Of a stretch of 64,000 nt of DNA, positions 9,501 to 15,767 are shown piece by piece. Position numbers and translations under genes: made by a program. The stretch is from the NCBI RefSeq assembly GCF_016807805.1, contig NZ_CP063362.1, forward strand, positions 3,266,501-3,330,500, written 5' to 3'. This DNA is from Xanthobacter dioxanivorans (GTDB lineage Bacteria > Pseudomonadota > Alphaproteobacteria > Rhizobiales > Xanthobacteraceae). The first letter of the stretch is position 1; the number at the start of each line of letters is the position of its first letter. The notes below the pieces were generated by a model. It saw only the letters and a list, made by a program, of their open reading frames with translations, was not told where the DNA came from and did not search any database.

Positions 9501-10990
9501 CATGCGGGCTTTCGGTGGAAAGCGACCCGCGCCTGCTGGAGCAGATGCTGCGAAACCTCATCTCGAACGCGTTGAAATACACCCCGCGCGGCCGCGTGCT
9601 GGTGGGCTGCCGCAGGCATGGACCGCGGCTGCGCATCGAGGTGTGGGACACCGGGATCGGCATTCCCGAAACCGAGCTGCAGGCGATCTTCGATGAGTAC
9701 CACCAGCTCCACAACGCGGCCCGCGAGCGCAATCTCGGCCTCGGGCTCGGCCTCTCCATCGTGCAGCGGCTCGGGCTCCTGCTCGGTCATCCTGTCAAGG
9801 TGCGCTCGCGTCCCGGCCATGGCTCGGTCTTCTCGGTCGACGTCAGGCTCTCGCCCGGCGTCCCGGCGCGCCAGGGCGTGGCCCCGCCGGTCGACGTCCC
9901 CGGCCTGATCGACGCGCCGGCGGGGCGGAAGGCGGCGATCCTGGTGATCGAGGACGATCCCGACGTCCGCTCCCTTTTGGAACTCCTCCTCGCCGGCGAG
10001 GGACACACGGTCTCAGCCGCGCCCGACGGCGATGTGGCGCTTGGCCTGGTGGACCGCAGCGCCATCCGGCCTGACCTCATCCTCGCCGACTACAACCTGC
10101 CCAACGGCATGACCGGTCTCGAAGCCGCGGCGCGGCTGCGCGCCAGGCTGTGCAGCCCGGTTCCCGTGGTGATCGTGACCGGCGACATATCGACGAACGC
10201 CCTGCGCGATATCGCGGCCCATGACTGCGTGCAGCTCAACAAGCCGGTGAAGTCGGACGAGCTGGCGCGGATCATCCAGGAGCAACTCGGCGATCATCCG
10301 CCGGGCATGACGCGAAGCGCGCCGCCCTCGGCGGGAGATTTCGGGCCCGCGGCACCGCCGGTCATCTTCATCGTGGATGACAACGATCATGTCCGGCAAA
10401 GCATGCGCAGCGTGCTGGAGGAAGACGGGCGGACGGTCGAGGACTACGACAGCTGCGAAGCCTTTCTGGCCGTCTATCGGGCGGGCCGCGAAGGCTGTCT
10501 CCTCATCGACGCCTACCTGCCCGGCATGAAGGGCCTGGAATTGCTGCGGCGGCTCCACGACGGCGGCGACGGCCTGCCTGCCATCATGATCACCGGCAAC
10601 AGTGATGTGCGCATGGCGGTTCAGGCCATGAAGGCCGGCGCGTTCGATTTCATCGAGAAGCCGGTCGGCCGCGAGGAACTGCTCGCCTGCGTCGAGCAGG
10701 CCCTCGAACAGGCGCGCGGCGCGGACAGGCGGCCGGTGTGGCACGCGACCGCTGCGGAACAGCTGGCGTCCCTCACGGATCGCCAGCGCGAGATCCTTGA
10801 TCTTGTGCTGGCCGGGCATCCCAGCAAGAACATCGCCGCCGACCTCGGCATCAGCCAGCGCACGGTGGAGAACCATCGCGCGGCGATCATGAAGAAGACC
10901 GGCGCGAAATCACTGCCGGCACTGGCTCGCCTTGCGCTCGCCGCCACCTGGACGGGGATCGGAAACTACTCAGAGGCACGGGTGCGCTAA
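6599..10990 (+). CDS. CheB-CheR-PAS-histidine kinase-REC-REC-LuxR hybrid (one-polypeptide sensor to DNA-binding output)
   Basis: A 1,463-residue hybrid. Domains in order: CheB methylesterase (about 33-215; Ser40 in GVGASAGG, His67, Asp159 in GTGADGT). CheR methyltransferase (about 220-488; GCSTGEEAYS at 329, NVTGFFRD at 291). A PAS-like region (about 530-635). A long coiled coil (about 652-740) with repeated NEE heptads. A second PAS (about 740-845). HisKA with His876 in SHDLRQPLQS. HATPase (N box 986-995, G boxes near 1018 and 1047). REC1 with Asp1164. FixJ-type REC2 with Asp1304, and a LuxR helix-turn-helix (about 1390-1450). All CheB catalytic residues are retained. No CheA/CheW genes are nearby, so the stimulus and the use of the methylation domains are unknown. 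The protein could run a complete phosphorelay from sensor to promoter. Shine-Dalgarno is weak (gatgag). Confidence 0.93.
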   Translation: MPKLPARAARGNAPRSKGPPLAAAPARWSRDFPVVGVGASAGGLEACKKLLDALPGDHGMALILVLHLDPTHESMMADLLATHTSMVVQQAADGMPIEPDHLYIIPPGFYLSVDAGHLRLSAPEEPHGARLPFDFLLKSLVDDYGPDAIGVILSGTGADGTAGLKAVKEKGGFTLAQDPEEADYDGMPRSAIAAGAVDLVLPVGKIPAALLTHGRQPDDGPANVALAQIVDLLRASTAFDFTLYKPGTLQRRTERRMALASMGGSDMERYLELLRKNPAELDLLAKDLLINVTGFFRDPQVFEFLARDIIPELVREHPLDRPFRIWVPGCSTGEEAYSLAMLFFEAITAARRNVRVQVFASDIDPDAVAKAREGFYPETIAGTMSPERLERFFTKDAHGFRITPDLRAAVVFTVQNVLADPPFSRLDLISCRNLLIYLGPEAQARIVSLFHFALIEGGLLLLGTSEEVGSADARFEVVSKPARVYRRTGQRRPGDLSFSIGASGGVSLSARPAQVSSPSRQTALAELCRRLVLETYAPAAVLINRNYECLYSLGSTDAYLRLAPGQPTLDLLSMAREGVRTKLRAGIQRATQDKTRVVVEGGRTHRDGKAVAFSIAVHPVLSQGEELLLVCFLDSPVVSGGRSDRPMPERELRRVAELEQELASTRTELESAIRNLELSTEEQKAVNEEALSVNEEFQSTNEELLASKEELQSLNEELTALNGQLQETLERQRTTSSDLQNVLYSTDVATLFLDTQLKIRFFTPATRSLFSVIPSDVGRPLSDLNSLAADETLMPDIQAVLAGSVAHEREIGTRNGAWYVRRILPYRTQDDGVDGVVITFVDVTERRRAADALETARRDAELANSAKSRFLAAASHDLRQPLQSLVLLQGLLAKAAEGEKAERLVKRLDETISAMSGMLNALLDINQIEAGTIRADVVGFPINDVLDRMREELTYHARAKKLTLRVIPCGLSVESDPRLLEQMLRNLISNALKYTPRGRVLVGCRRHGPRLRIEVWDTGIGIPETELQAIFDEYHQLHNAARERNLGLGLGLSIVQRLGLLLGHPVKVRSRPGHGSVFSVDVRLSPGVPARQGVAPPVDVPGLIDAPAGRKAAILVIEDDPDVRSLLELLLAGEGHTVSAAPDGDVALGLVDRSAIRPDLILADYNLPNGMTGLEAAARLRARLCSPVPVVIVTGDISTNALRDIAAHDCVQLNKPVKSDELARIIQEQLGDHPPGMTRSAPPSAGDFGPAAPPVIFIVDDNDHVRQSMRSVLEEDGRTVEDYDSCEAFLAVYRAGREGCLLIDAYLPGMKGLELLRRLHDGGDGLPAIMITGNSDVRMAVQAMKAGAFDFIEKPVGREELLACVEQALEQARGADRRPVWHATAAEQLASLTDRQREILDLVLAGHPSKNIAADLGISQRTVENHRAAIMKKTGAKSLPALARLALAATWTGIGNYSEARVR

Positions 10991-11003
10991 GTAGTTTCCG
11001 ATC
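10957..11003. promoter_or_regulatory. 14-bp perfect inverted repeat over the hybrid's stop codon, resembling paired FixJ boxes
   Basis: GATCGGAAACTACT (10957-10970) and AGTAGTTTCCGATC (10990-11003) are exact reverse complements separated by 19 nt. The TAA stop of the kinase hybrid lies at 10988-10990. The right arm extends as TAAGTAGTTTCCG, which agrees at 11 of 12 defined positions with one in-vitro-selected FixJ site class as I recall it (TANGYAGTTTCCC); the left arm, read on the minus strand, agrees at 10 of 12. The upstream gene ends in a FixJ-type REC-LuxR output, and a small membrane-protein gene starts 173 bp downstream. A transcription-terminator role is the alternative, though no T tract follows. 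Confidence 0.5.
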
Positions 11004-11175
11004 CTGCCGCCTCGCTCTCTACGGGATCATATTGGGCTTGAGGCGACGCCCGGCGGGACCGGACGAAGTGCGGCCACGGCGCGATGCCTCACGCATCGGA
11101 TGCTTCCGTAGCGTCCGTGTGATCGAGCGGCAAAGACAGGCCTCGGCTGAAGCCTCAGTCCATGGAGATCCAAAC

Positions 11176-11352
11176 GTGTCCACCTTATTGCTCATCGTCA
11201 TTCTGATCTTGCTGTTCGGCGGCGGAGGCTATTACGGCTTCAATCGCTATGGCGGCCGCGGCCTCGGCGGCGTGCTCGGCCTTCTGTTGCTCATCATCGT
11301 CGTGCTGTGGCTGGTGGGCGGCCTCCAGGGGCTGAATCTCGGCCGCATGTAA
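11176..11352 (+). CDS. Small glycine-rich double-span membrane protein (58 aa)
   Basis: A 58-residue protein: one hydrophobic segment (TLLLIVILILLFGGGG), a short Tyr/Gly/Arg link (YYGFNRYGGRG), then a second segment (LLLLIIVVLWLVGGL). This is like the tiny DUF3309-type membrane proteins frequent in Hyphomicrobiales. The frame is open upstream, but the GTG at 11176 is chosen because a GGAG lies 8 nt before it and the upstream residues look like shadow coding. The gene follows the FixJ-like palindrome and may be controlled by the preceding hybrid. Function unknown. Confidence 0.6.
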   Translation: MSTLLLIVILILLFGGGGYYGFNRYGGRGLGGVLGLLLLIIVVLWLVGGLQGLNLGRM

Positions 11353-11588
11353 GCTGAGGTTCTCCGCCGCGACGGTGAACGGGCAGGGCGAATGACGGCA
11401 ACCGTCGCGCAGTGAGCGGTGCGCCGGCGCCGGGGGTCATCTTCACCGCATCGAGATCAGGCGGCGGCTGCCGCCGATATCACCGACCCATGCGCCGGTA
11501 TCCCGGGTGCCTTGATCTGTCGGCCGGCCGTCGTTTCGGCCTGCCCGCCGCCGATGTCAGGCGAACAGCGTGGATCTCAGGGCGTGGC

Positions 11589-11957
11589 TCAGGGCGTGGC
11601 CATGCCGTCGATGACACGCTGGATGACGCGGGCGAGGACTTCCTCCCGAAACGGCTTTTCCACGACGACGGCCGTCGGCAGGATCGCCTTGACGCTCGCC
11701 GCGTCACCACTGACGAACACGTGGGGCACAGGCCTGCTTCGACATATGCTCTCGACCGCGGAAATGCCGCTGCCGTTTCGCAGCCATGCGTCCACGATCA
11801 TGAGGTCCGGCATGCAGCGTTCCGCGGCTGCGACCGCGTCGGCTTCGGTCGCTTCGACGGCGCAGACCTCATGACCCATCTCCTCGAGCACTTCGGCAAG
11901 ATGCATGCCGATCATGGCGTCGTCCTCGACGATGAGAATCCGGAGGCCCTTCTTCAT
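11589..11957 (-). CDS. Single-domain response regulator (CheY-like receiver)
   Basis: A 122-residue stand-alone receiver. It has the acidic pair in ILIVEDDAMIG (residues 11-13), phospho-acceptor Asp56 (LMIVDAWLRNG), the switch serine at about 83 (FVSGD) and the conserved Lys101 (VVEKPF). There is no output domain. It resembles the short receivers encoded beside HWE/hybrid kinases in alphaproteobacteria, and could exchange phosphate with the CheB-CheR hybrid on the opposite strand. The start is set at MKKGLRILIV; the long open frame upstream has no domain-like content. Confidence 0.85.
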   Translation of the reverse strand: MKKGLRILIVEDDAMIGMHLAEVLEEMGHEVCAVEATEADAVAAAERCMPDLMIVDAWLRNGSGISAVESICRSRPVPHVFVSGDAASVKAILPTAVVVEKPFREEVLARVIQRVIDGMATP

Positions 11958-12336
11958 TGCCTGGCGTGCCGATCGATGGTGGCCGCAAGGTGCTTGTTCG
12001 GCAGCTCGACCGATTGGACGCGGATGTTCGCCGACTGCGTATCGTGCATGAACACCATGTCTGGGTCTCCCGGTTGGAGCAGCCGAAAAGTCAACCGGCG
12101 GCAGAACGCTGCCGCCGGCAGGGCGCGATCGCGGCATGCCGCGGCGGGGGGAACCGCACCATCTGCACGTTAGCGCACCGGAAAGACGAAAGAGCAGGGT
12201 CGGAAAATACTCACCTGCATGGCCAGCCGTCGGCCGGGTCGGGAACACCGCTGAAGGCGCAGGGGTTTTGCGGGATCGCGGAGGTGTCCGCCTGGCGACA
12301 GCGGCATTCCCTTTGCGTCGCCTGAACGCCGGCGCC
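11958..12336. other. Intergenic stretch, 379 bp
   Basis: No convincing gene is seen. Open frames here are Arg/Pro-rich shadows on either strand. The promoter of the minus-strand receiver gene should lie here, but no clear -35/-10 could be assigned. Confidence 0.4.
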
Positions 12337-12483
12337 CTACTTCTCCTCGATGGAGATGCCGCCTTTTCCGATATTGATCTCGATGCCGGACGGCTTTTGC
12401 CGTTCTTTGTAAAGCTGGTAGCCGACAACAGCGACGGCGGCCACGAGTACGCCGATGGCGAGGTAAAGAATATTCCGGTTCAT
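12337..12483 (-). CDS. Small conserved single-span membrane protein (48 aa)
   Basis: A 48-residue protein too short for most ORF cut-offs. It starts MNRNILYLAIGVLVAAVAVV, a single membrane span, then GYQLYKERQKPSG and the tail IEINIGKGGISIEEK. The pattern (N-terminal anchor, YQLYKERQ, short beta-like acidic tail) matches, from memory, a small protein repeated across rhizobial genomes. An AAGG lies upstream of the ATG. It is minus-strand like the receiver. Function unknown; the compact span plus beta-like tail suggests an envelope or stress peptide. Confidence 0.65.
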   Translation of the reverse strand: MNRNILYLAIGVLVAAVAVVGYQLYKERQKPSGIEINIGKGGISIEEK

Positions 12484-12951
12484 CTCATTCGACCTTCGTG
12501 CAGTGCCCGGGAGCAGACGCTCCAGTACATTCCGAAATTCCCTTCGATTTCACATGCGGGGCCGCGGCGGGTTCACGGGCCGGGGTGGCCGAGCATGCGG
12601 ATCCCCTTTGATGCCGGAGGAGCCCCGTCGCCGCGGGTGGCAAACAGACGCGGGCCCGATTGCAACCCGTCCCAATTGTCGTCGGCTCGCCCCGATGAAC
12701 GCGTCGCGGCTGTCTCCCGGGCATGCGACATGCCGCCGTGAAGCCGAAGCATAAGCGTAAGGCAAACATTCGCCTGAACCAAGCGGCTTACCCCCGGATG
12801 GCGGCGTCCCGCGTTGGGCGCGGAAGCCTTGCCTCCGCCTACTGGGACGCGGCCTCTTGACCCGTGACGCGAGCGTGGGTGACGCTGCCGCGGGCCCCAC
12901 GTCCCGCGTGGCGTGCCGCGGGGTCGATCTGGCGTTTCCTGGATGGTTCTG
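12484..12951. other. Intergenic stretch, 468 bp
   Basis: This lies between the divergent 48-aa protein and the BacA/YddA-like gene. Only GC-rich shadow frames are seen. It includes short repeats of GCCGCGGG flanking CACGTCCCGCGTG near 12890-12930, which may be part of a promoter, but nothing firm. Confidence 0.35.
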
Positions 12952-14112
12952 ATGTCTCTTGATCCGTACCTTCCTCCAGATCAAAGGCGCCTGATCTCCC
13001 GCTTCTGGGAAAGCGCATCGGGGTTCTGGCGCGGCCGCGCGGCCTGGCGCGCCTGGCTCCTGGTGGCGGTGATGGTGATCACGGTTTTTCTGCAATTGTG
13101 GACTCAGTATCGGCTGAATTTTTGGAACCGTGATTTCTTCGATGCCGTCGGGAGAAAGGACGGCATGGAACTCTGGAGGCAGGCGCAGCACTTCGTGCCG
13201 CTGGCCGCCGCCAGCATCGCGCTCGTCATCATCTCGGTCTGGGTGCGCATGACGACGCAGCGCGAATGGCGCAAATGGCTCAGTAGCCACCTTTATGATT
13301 TCTGGCTGGGAGGCGGTCGCCACCGCCGGCTGAGGTTCATGCTGGGGGAGCATCAAACGCCGGAGTATCGGATCGCCGAGGACGCCAAGGTCGCAACCGA
13401 CGTGCCCGTGGACCTGGTGGTCGGGCTGCTTTCGTCGGTGCTCAACGCGATCACCTTCATTGGCGTCCTCTGGAGCGTCGGGGGCTCACTCGTCCTCCCG
13501 GTCTTCGGGCGGCATGTCTCCATCCCCGGATATCTTGTGCTCGCGGTTGTCGCCTACTCCGTGCTGGTTACGGCCGCGATGATGTTCATCGGCCGTCACC
13601 TGATGCGCGTGTTGGCGGAAAGCAAACGCGCCGAAGCCGATCTGCGGGCGATCGGGTCCCATTTGCGCGAGAGCGGCGAAGGGCCTGTGCATCCAGATGC
13701 AAGGCGAGACGGACGACAGGTCATCGGCGAGGCGCTGGCGAAGGTGATTGCCCAATGGCGCGCGCTCTGCTGGCAGCTTATGCGGATGACGCTGGTTTCG
13801 CAGACCAATCTGCTGCTGACGCCGGTGATCGGATTGCTGCTCTGCATGCCGAAATATCTCGTCGGGCTGATGAGCCTCGGCGAGGTCGTCCAGGCTGCCG
13901 CGGCGTTCACCATCGTGCAGGGGGCATTCAACTGGATCACCGACAGTTATGCCCGTCTCGCGGAGTGGAGGTCTTCCGCGAACCGGGTTGCGTCCCTCCT
14001 GCTCGCGCTGGATCAGGTCGACCAATCCGAGCGGCCCGCGAACCTCGAGATGACCGCGGGAAACCGAAACAACGGCCCCAAGGCTCAGGCCGGTGGTGGT
14101 CCGCGGGACTAG
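12952..14112 (+). CDS. BacA/YddA-like ABC transmembrane protein without an ATPase domain
   Basis: About 386 residues, a membrane protein of the SbmA/BacA and ABC_membrane_2 type. Early spans include LLVAVMVITVFLQLW, followed by the family hallmark LNFWNRDFFDAV. The middle has EYRIAEDAKVATDVPVDL and the later part SQTNLLLTPVIGLLLCMPKYL and WITDSYARLAEWRSSANRV. In YddA-like exporters this last segment leads into a nucleotide-binding domain. Here the frame stops about 35 residues later in a polar tail, so no Walker motifs exist. BacA itself also lacks an ATPase and is proton-driven, so the protein may be functional. ATGs at 12943 and 12913 are also possible; 12952 has a GGATGG nearby. Confidence 0.72.
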   Translation: MSLDPYLPPDQRRLISRFWESASGFWRGRAAWRAWLLVAVMVITVFLQLWTQYRLNFWNRDFFDAVGRKDGMELWRQAQHFVPLAAASIALVIISVWVRMTTQREWRKWLSSHLYDFWLGGGRHRRLRFMLGEHQTPEYRIAEDAKVATDVPVDLVVGLLSSVLNAITFIGVLWSVGGSLVLPVFGRHVSIPGYLVLAVVAYSVLVTAAMMFIGRHLMRVLAESKRAEADLRAIGSHLRESGEGPVHPDARRDGRQVIGEALAKVIAQWRALCWQLMRMTLVSQTNLLLTPVIGLLLCMPKYLVGLMSLGEVVQAAAAFTIVQGAFNWITDSYARLAEWRSSANRVASLLLALDQVDQSERPANLEMTAGNRNNGPKAQAGGGPRD

Positions 14113-14442
14113 GCTCGATCCACGGAACGATGGCCCCTGCAGGCCGCCCGTGCAGCTTTGTCGATGCGCATGGAGTGCGTTCTGGCGGGATGAGCCTTTA
14201 AAAAACGCTCGCGTCTTTCCACCCGCGGTGACACGTCAACGCAACGGGATCTTTGCCGTCAAGAATATTATTGCAATTTTCTGCATTCAGGGTCATATTA
14301 TTTTCGTCGATAGAAAGTCGGATAACTTGGCTTTGCGCGGGATTTATCTCGGCGCCCAACCAATATCTCTCGCCAGAAACAAGCGATTTCGACGACCGGG
14401 CGAGGCTCGGCAAGCTATATCTCGAAAATGAAAGGGTTTCCC
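14113..14442. promoter_or_regulatory. AT-rich leader region before the cold-shock gene
   Basis: The 330 bp before the csp gene contain no gene. The stretch 14250-14330 is markedly AT-rich for this genome (runs such as aatattattgcaattttctg). A promoter and a long structured 5' leader, as is known for csp genes, would fit. This is inference from composition and position only. Confidence 0.35.
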
Positions 14443-14655
14443 ATGATTGAGGGAACCGTCAAGTGGTTCAACAGCCAGAAGGGCTTTGGATTTATCGCCC
14501 CCGACGCGGGCGGCAGCGATGCATTCGTCCATATCAGCGCGGTGGAACGGGCGGGCCTGAGCGATCTGCGCGAAGGCCAGAAGGTGAGCTTCGAGCTCGT
14601 CACCGACAGCAAGAGCGGCAAGCTTTCGGCTGAAAAACTTCAGGATCTGAGCTGA
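14443..14655 (+). CDS. cspA: Cold-shock domain protein (CspA family)
   Basis: A 70-residue single cold-shock domain that binds single-stranded RNA/DNA. RNP1 is visible as KGFGFIAPD and RNP2 as DAFVHISAV. The typical start [12 protein letters not shown] picks the second ATG at 14443, which has a GAAAGGG at good distance; the upstream ATG at 14428 adds only MKGFP. Length and sequence are standard for the family. It could act as an RNA chaperone during stress or growth change; which cue applies is not visible. Confidence 0.92.
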   Translation: MIEGTVKWFNSQKGFGFIAPDAGGSDAFVHISAVERAGLSDLREGQKVSFELVTDSKSGKLSAEKLQDLS

Positions 14656-14659
14656 TCCC

Positions 14660-14694
14660 GCCGGTCGGCTCCGTGTCTTTCGGAACCGGCCGGC
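14660..14694 (+). terminator. Imperfect GC hairpin after the cold-shock gene
   Basis: Arms at 14660-14673 and 14681-14694 pair at 12 of 14 positions around a TGTCTTT loop, just past the csp stop. No trailing T run. Confidence 0.35.
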
Positions 14695-14776
14695 CGCCGC
14701 ATCGCCCTCGCGCGGCTGGCCGCGGATGTACCGGCAGCTTCGACCGGGGCGATGCGGATTCGACAGGAGAAATATC

Positions 14777-15052
14777 ATGATGATCAGAACTCACGAAACG
14801 ATGGTCACGTTCGATCATCCCTTCCGGATGAGCGGGGCCGATGGCGTCCTGCCCGCGGGAACCTATCGCGTGGCGATCGATGAGGAGGAGCTTCTCGGCC
14901 TCTCCTTCACGGCCTACCGCCGCGTGGCGACCATGCTGCACACGCCGGCGGTTTCGGCGCCTCAGGGCCGAAGCGCGTGCCTCGCCATCGAGGCAGTCGA
15001 GCTGGACGCCGCGTTGATGAAGGATCGGCAGCAGTCGGTCGAGAGCCATTAG
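14777..15052 (+). CDS. Small conserved protein of unknown function (91 aa)
   Basis: A 91-residue soluble protein starting MMIRTHETMVTFDHPFRM. The segment ADGVLPAGTYRVAIDEEELL suggests a short beta-rich domain that reads 'maximal/minimal property then value', seen in several rhizobial small proteins. No catalytic motif, signal peptide or membrane span. The start is supported by AGGAG at 14764-14768. Sits between the csp and DUF1488 genes in the same direction, part of a run of small genes. Confidence 0.6.
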   Translation: MMIRTHETMVTFDHPFRMSGADGVLPAGTYRVAIDEEELLGLSFTAYRRVATMLHTPAVSAPQGRSACLAIEAVELDAALMKDRQQSVESH

Positions 15053-15108
15053 GTCCCTTTTTCCCGTCACGGCCGAGCGGATGGACGTGACCATCACGGG
15101 GAATTCCA

Positions 15109-15372
15109 ATGTCGCTCCAGTTTCTCAACGCAAGCCGGGTCTACGACCCGACCAGACGCTGCGTCACCTTTTGGGGCCACGATTCCACGTTCGAGATCTC
15201 GTTTCATGTGGACGTGGATGTCCTGCATAAGTTCAGCCCCGGGGCAGAGCAGGGTGAAACCGCGTCGCTGCGGGCTTTCGACGTAAACCGGACACGGATC
15301 GAGCGTGTCGCCGGCGGCATCTATGCGCGGCGGCGACAGAATTTCAATCGGCTCTCCGTTTCCGATTTCTAG
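15109..15372 (+). CDS. DUF1488 family protein (87 aa)
   Basis: An 87-residue protein with the typical DUF1488 start FLNASRVYDPTRRCVTFWGH, then EISFHVDVDVL and a C-terminal part FDVNRTRIERVAGGIYARRR. The family is small, soluble and common in alphaproteobacteria, with no known function. The ATG is preceded by CGGGGAA at a suitable distance. The palindromic repeat directly after the stop may end its transcript. Confidence 0.8.
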   Translation: MSLQFLNASRVYDPTRRCVTFWGHDSTFEISFHVDVDVLHKFSPGAEQGETASLRAFDVNRTRIERVAGGIYARRRQNFNRLSVSDF

Positions 15373-15423
15373 AGCACGCGACGATCGACTTGCATCGCAA
15401 GCCGATCGGAAAACGCGTTCTCT
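15371..15423. repeat. Two-tier palindromic intergenic repeat
   Basis: Outer arms AGAGCACGCG and CGCGTTCTCT pair 9 of 10; inner arms GATCGACTTGC (15383-15393) and GCAAGCCGATC (15397-15407) pair 10 of 11. The layout matches the palindromic repeats scattered in Hyphomicrobiales genomes. It begins 2 nt before the end of the DUF1488 stop codon and could act as a terminator. Confidence 0.55.
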
Positions 15424-15445
15424 ATCTTTAGGCAGATCGCGATCC

Positions 15446-15468
15446 GCTCAGGCGGAAGCAGCCTGAGC
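15446..15468. terminator. Short perfect hairpin in the DUF1488/small-gene gap
   Basis: GCTCAGGC and GCCTGAGC pair perfectly (8 bp) around a 7-nt loop. It may be part of the same repeat element as 15371-15423. Confidence 0.35.
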
Positions 15469-15545
15469 CGCGACGCGTGGGTCCGATGTGGAGGGGCATT
15501 TGACTTGTGCCGCACTTGCCCGGACGCACCGCCAGAGAGGTCCAC

Positions 15546-15767
15546 ATGAATAAAGGCCTCAACATCATCTTCCAGTCGCTCGACGCCGATCACGTCCTCG
15601 CCCGGATCATCTGGCGCGAACGGGATGTCGGCGGCGGCTGCCTCACGCTCGAAATTCCTGTCCGCAACGCCTCCGTCGCGCCGAAGCCCCATGCGGAGCT
15701 TGAGGCCGATGCCCGGGCTCTGGCGGTGCGGTTCGCCCGTGCTTTCGCCGACACGATCGAGGGGTGA
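15546..15767 (+). CDS. Small protein of unknown function (73 aa)
   Basis: A 73-residue protein, MNKGLNIIFQSLDADHVLAR followed by IWRERDVGGGCLTLEIPVRN and an Ala-rich helix ARALAVRFARAFADTIEG. No signal peptide or known motif. It looks like another DUF1488-like tiny alpha/beta protein but cannot be named. The ATG at 15546 has AGAGG 6-10 nt before it, better than the upstream GTG/ATG choices. Its stop overlaps the GTG of the glucan synthase frame (GTGA). Confidence 0.5.
   Translation: MNKGLNIIFQSLDADHVLARIIWRERDVGGGCLTLEIPVRNASVAPKPHAELEADARALAVRFARAFADTIEG

Noticed and set aside
6716..10006. 1,096-codon open frame antisense to the hybrid kinase
   Set aside because: Low-complexity Arg/His/Gly/Ala wording with no domain; a mirror of codon bias in the real plus-strand gene.
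11412..12173. 253-codon plus-strand open frame
   Set aside because: Opposite the receiver-domain gene, whose conserved residues are all present on the minus strand.
12242..12268. GGAAC followed about 17 nt later by GGTT, like an EcfG stress promoter
   Set aside because: The second element is imperfect and no plus-strand gene follows; chance match is likely.
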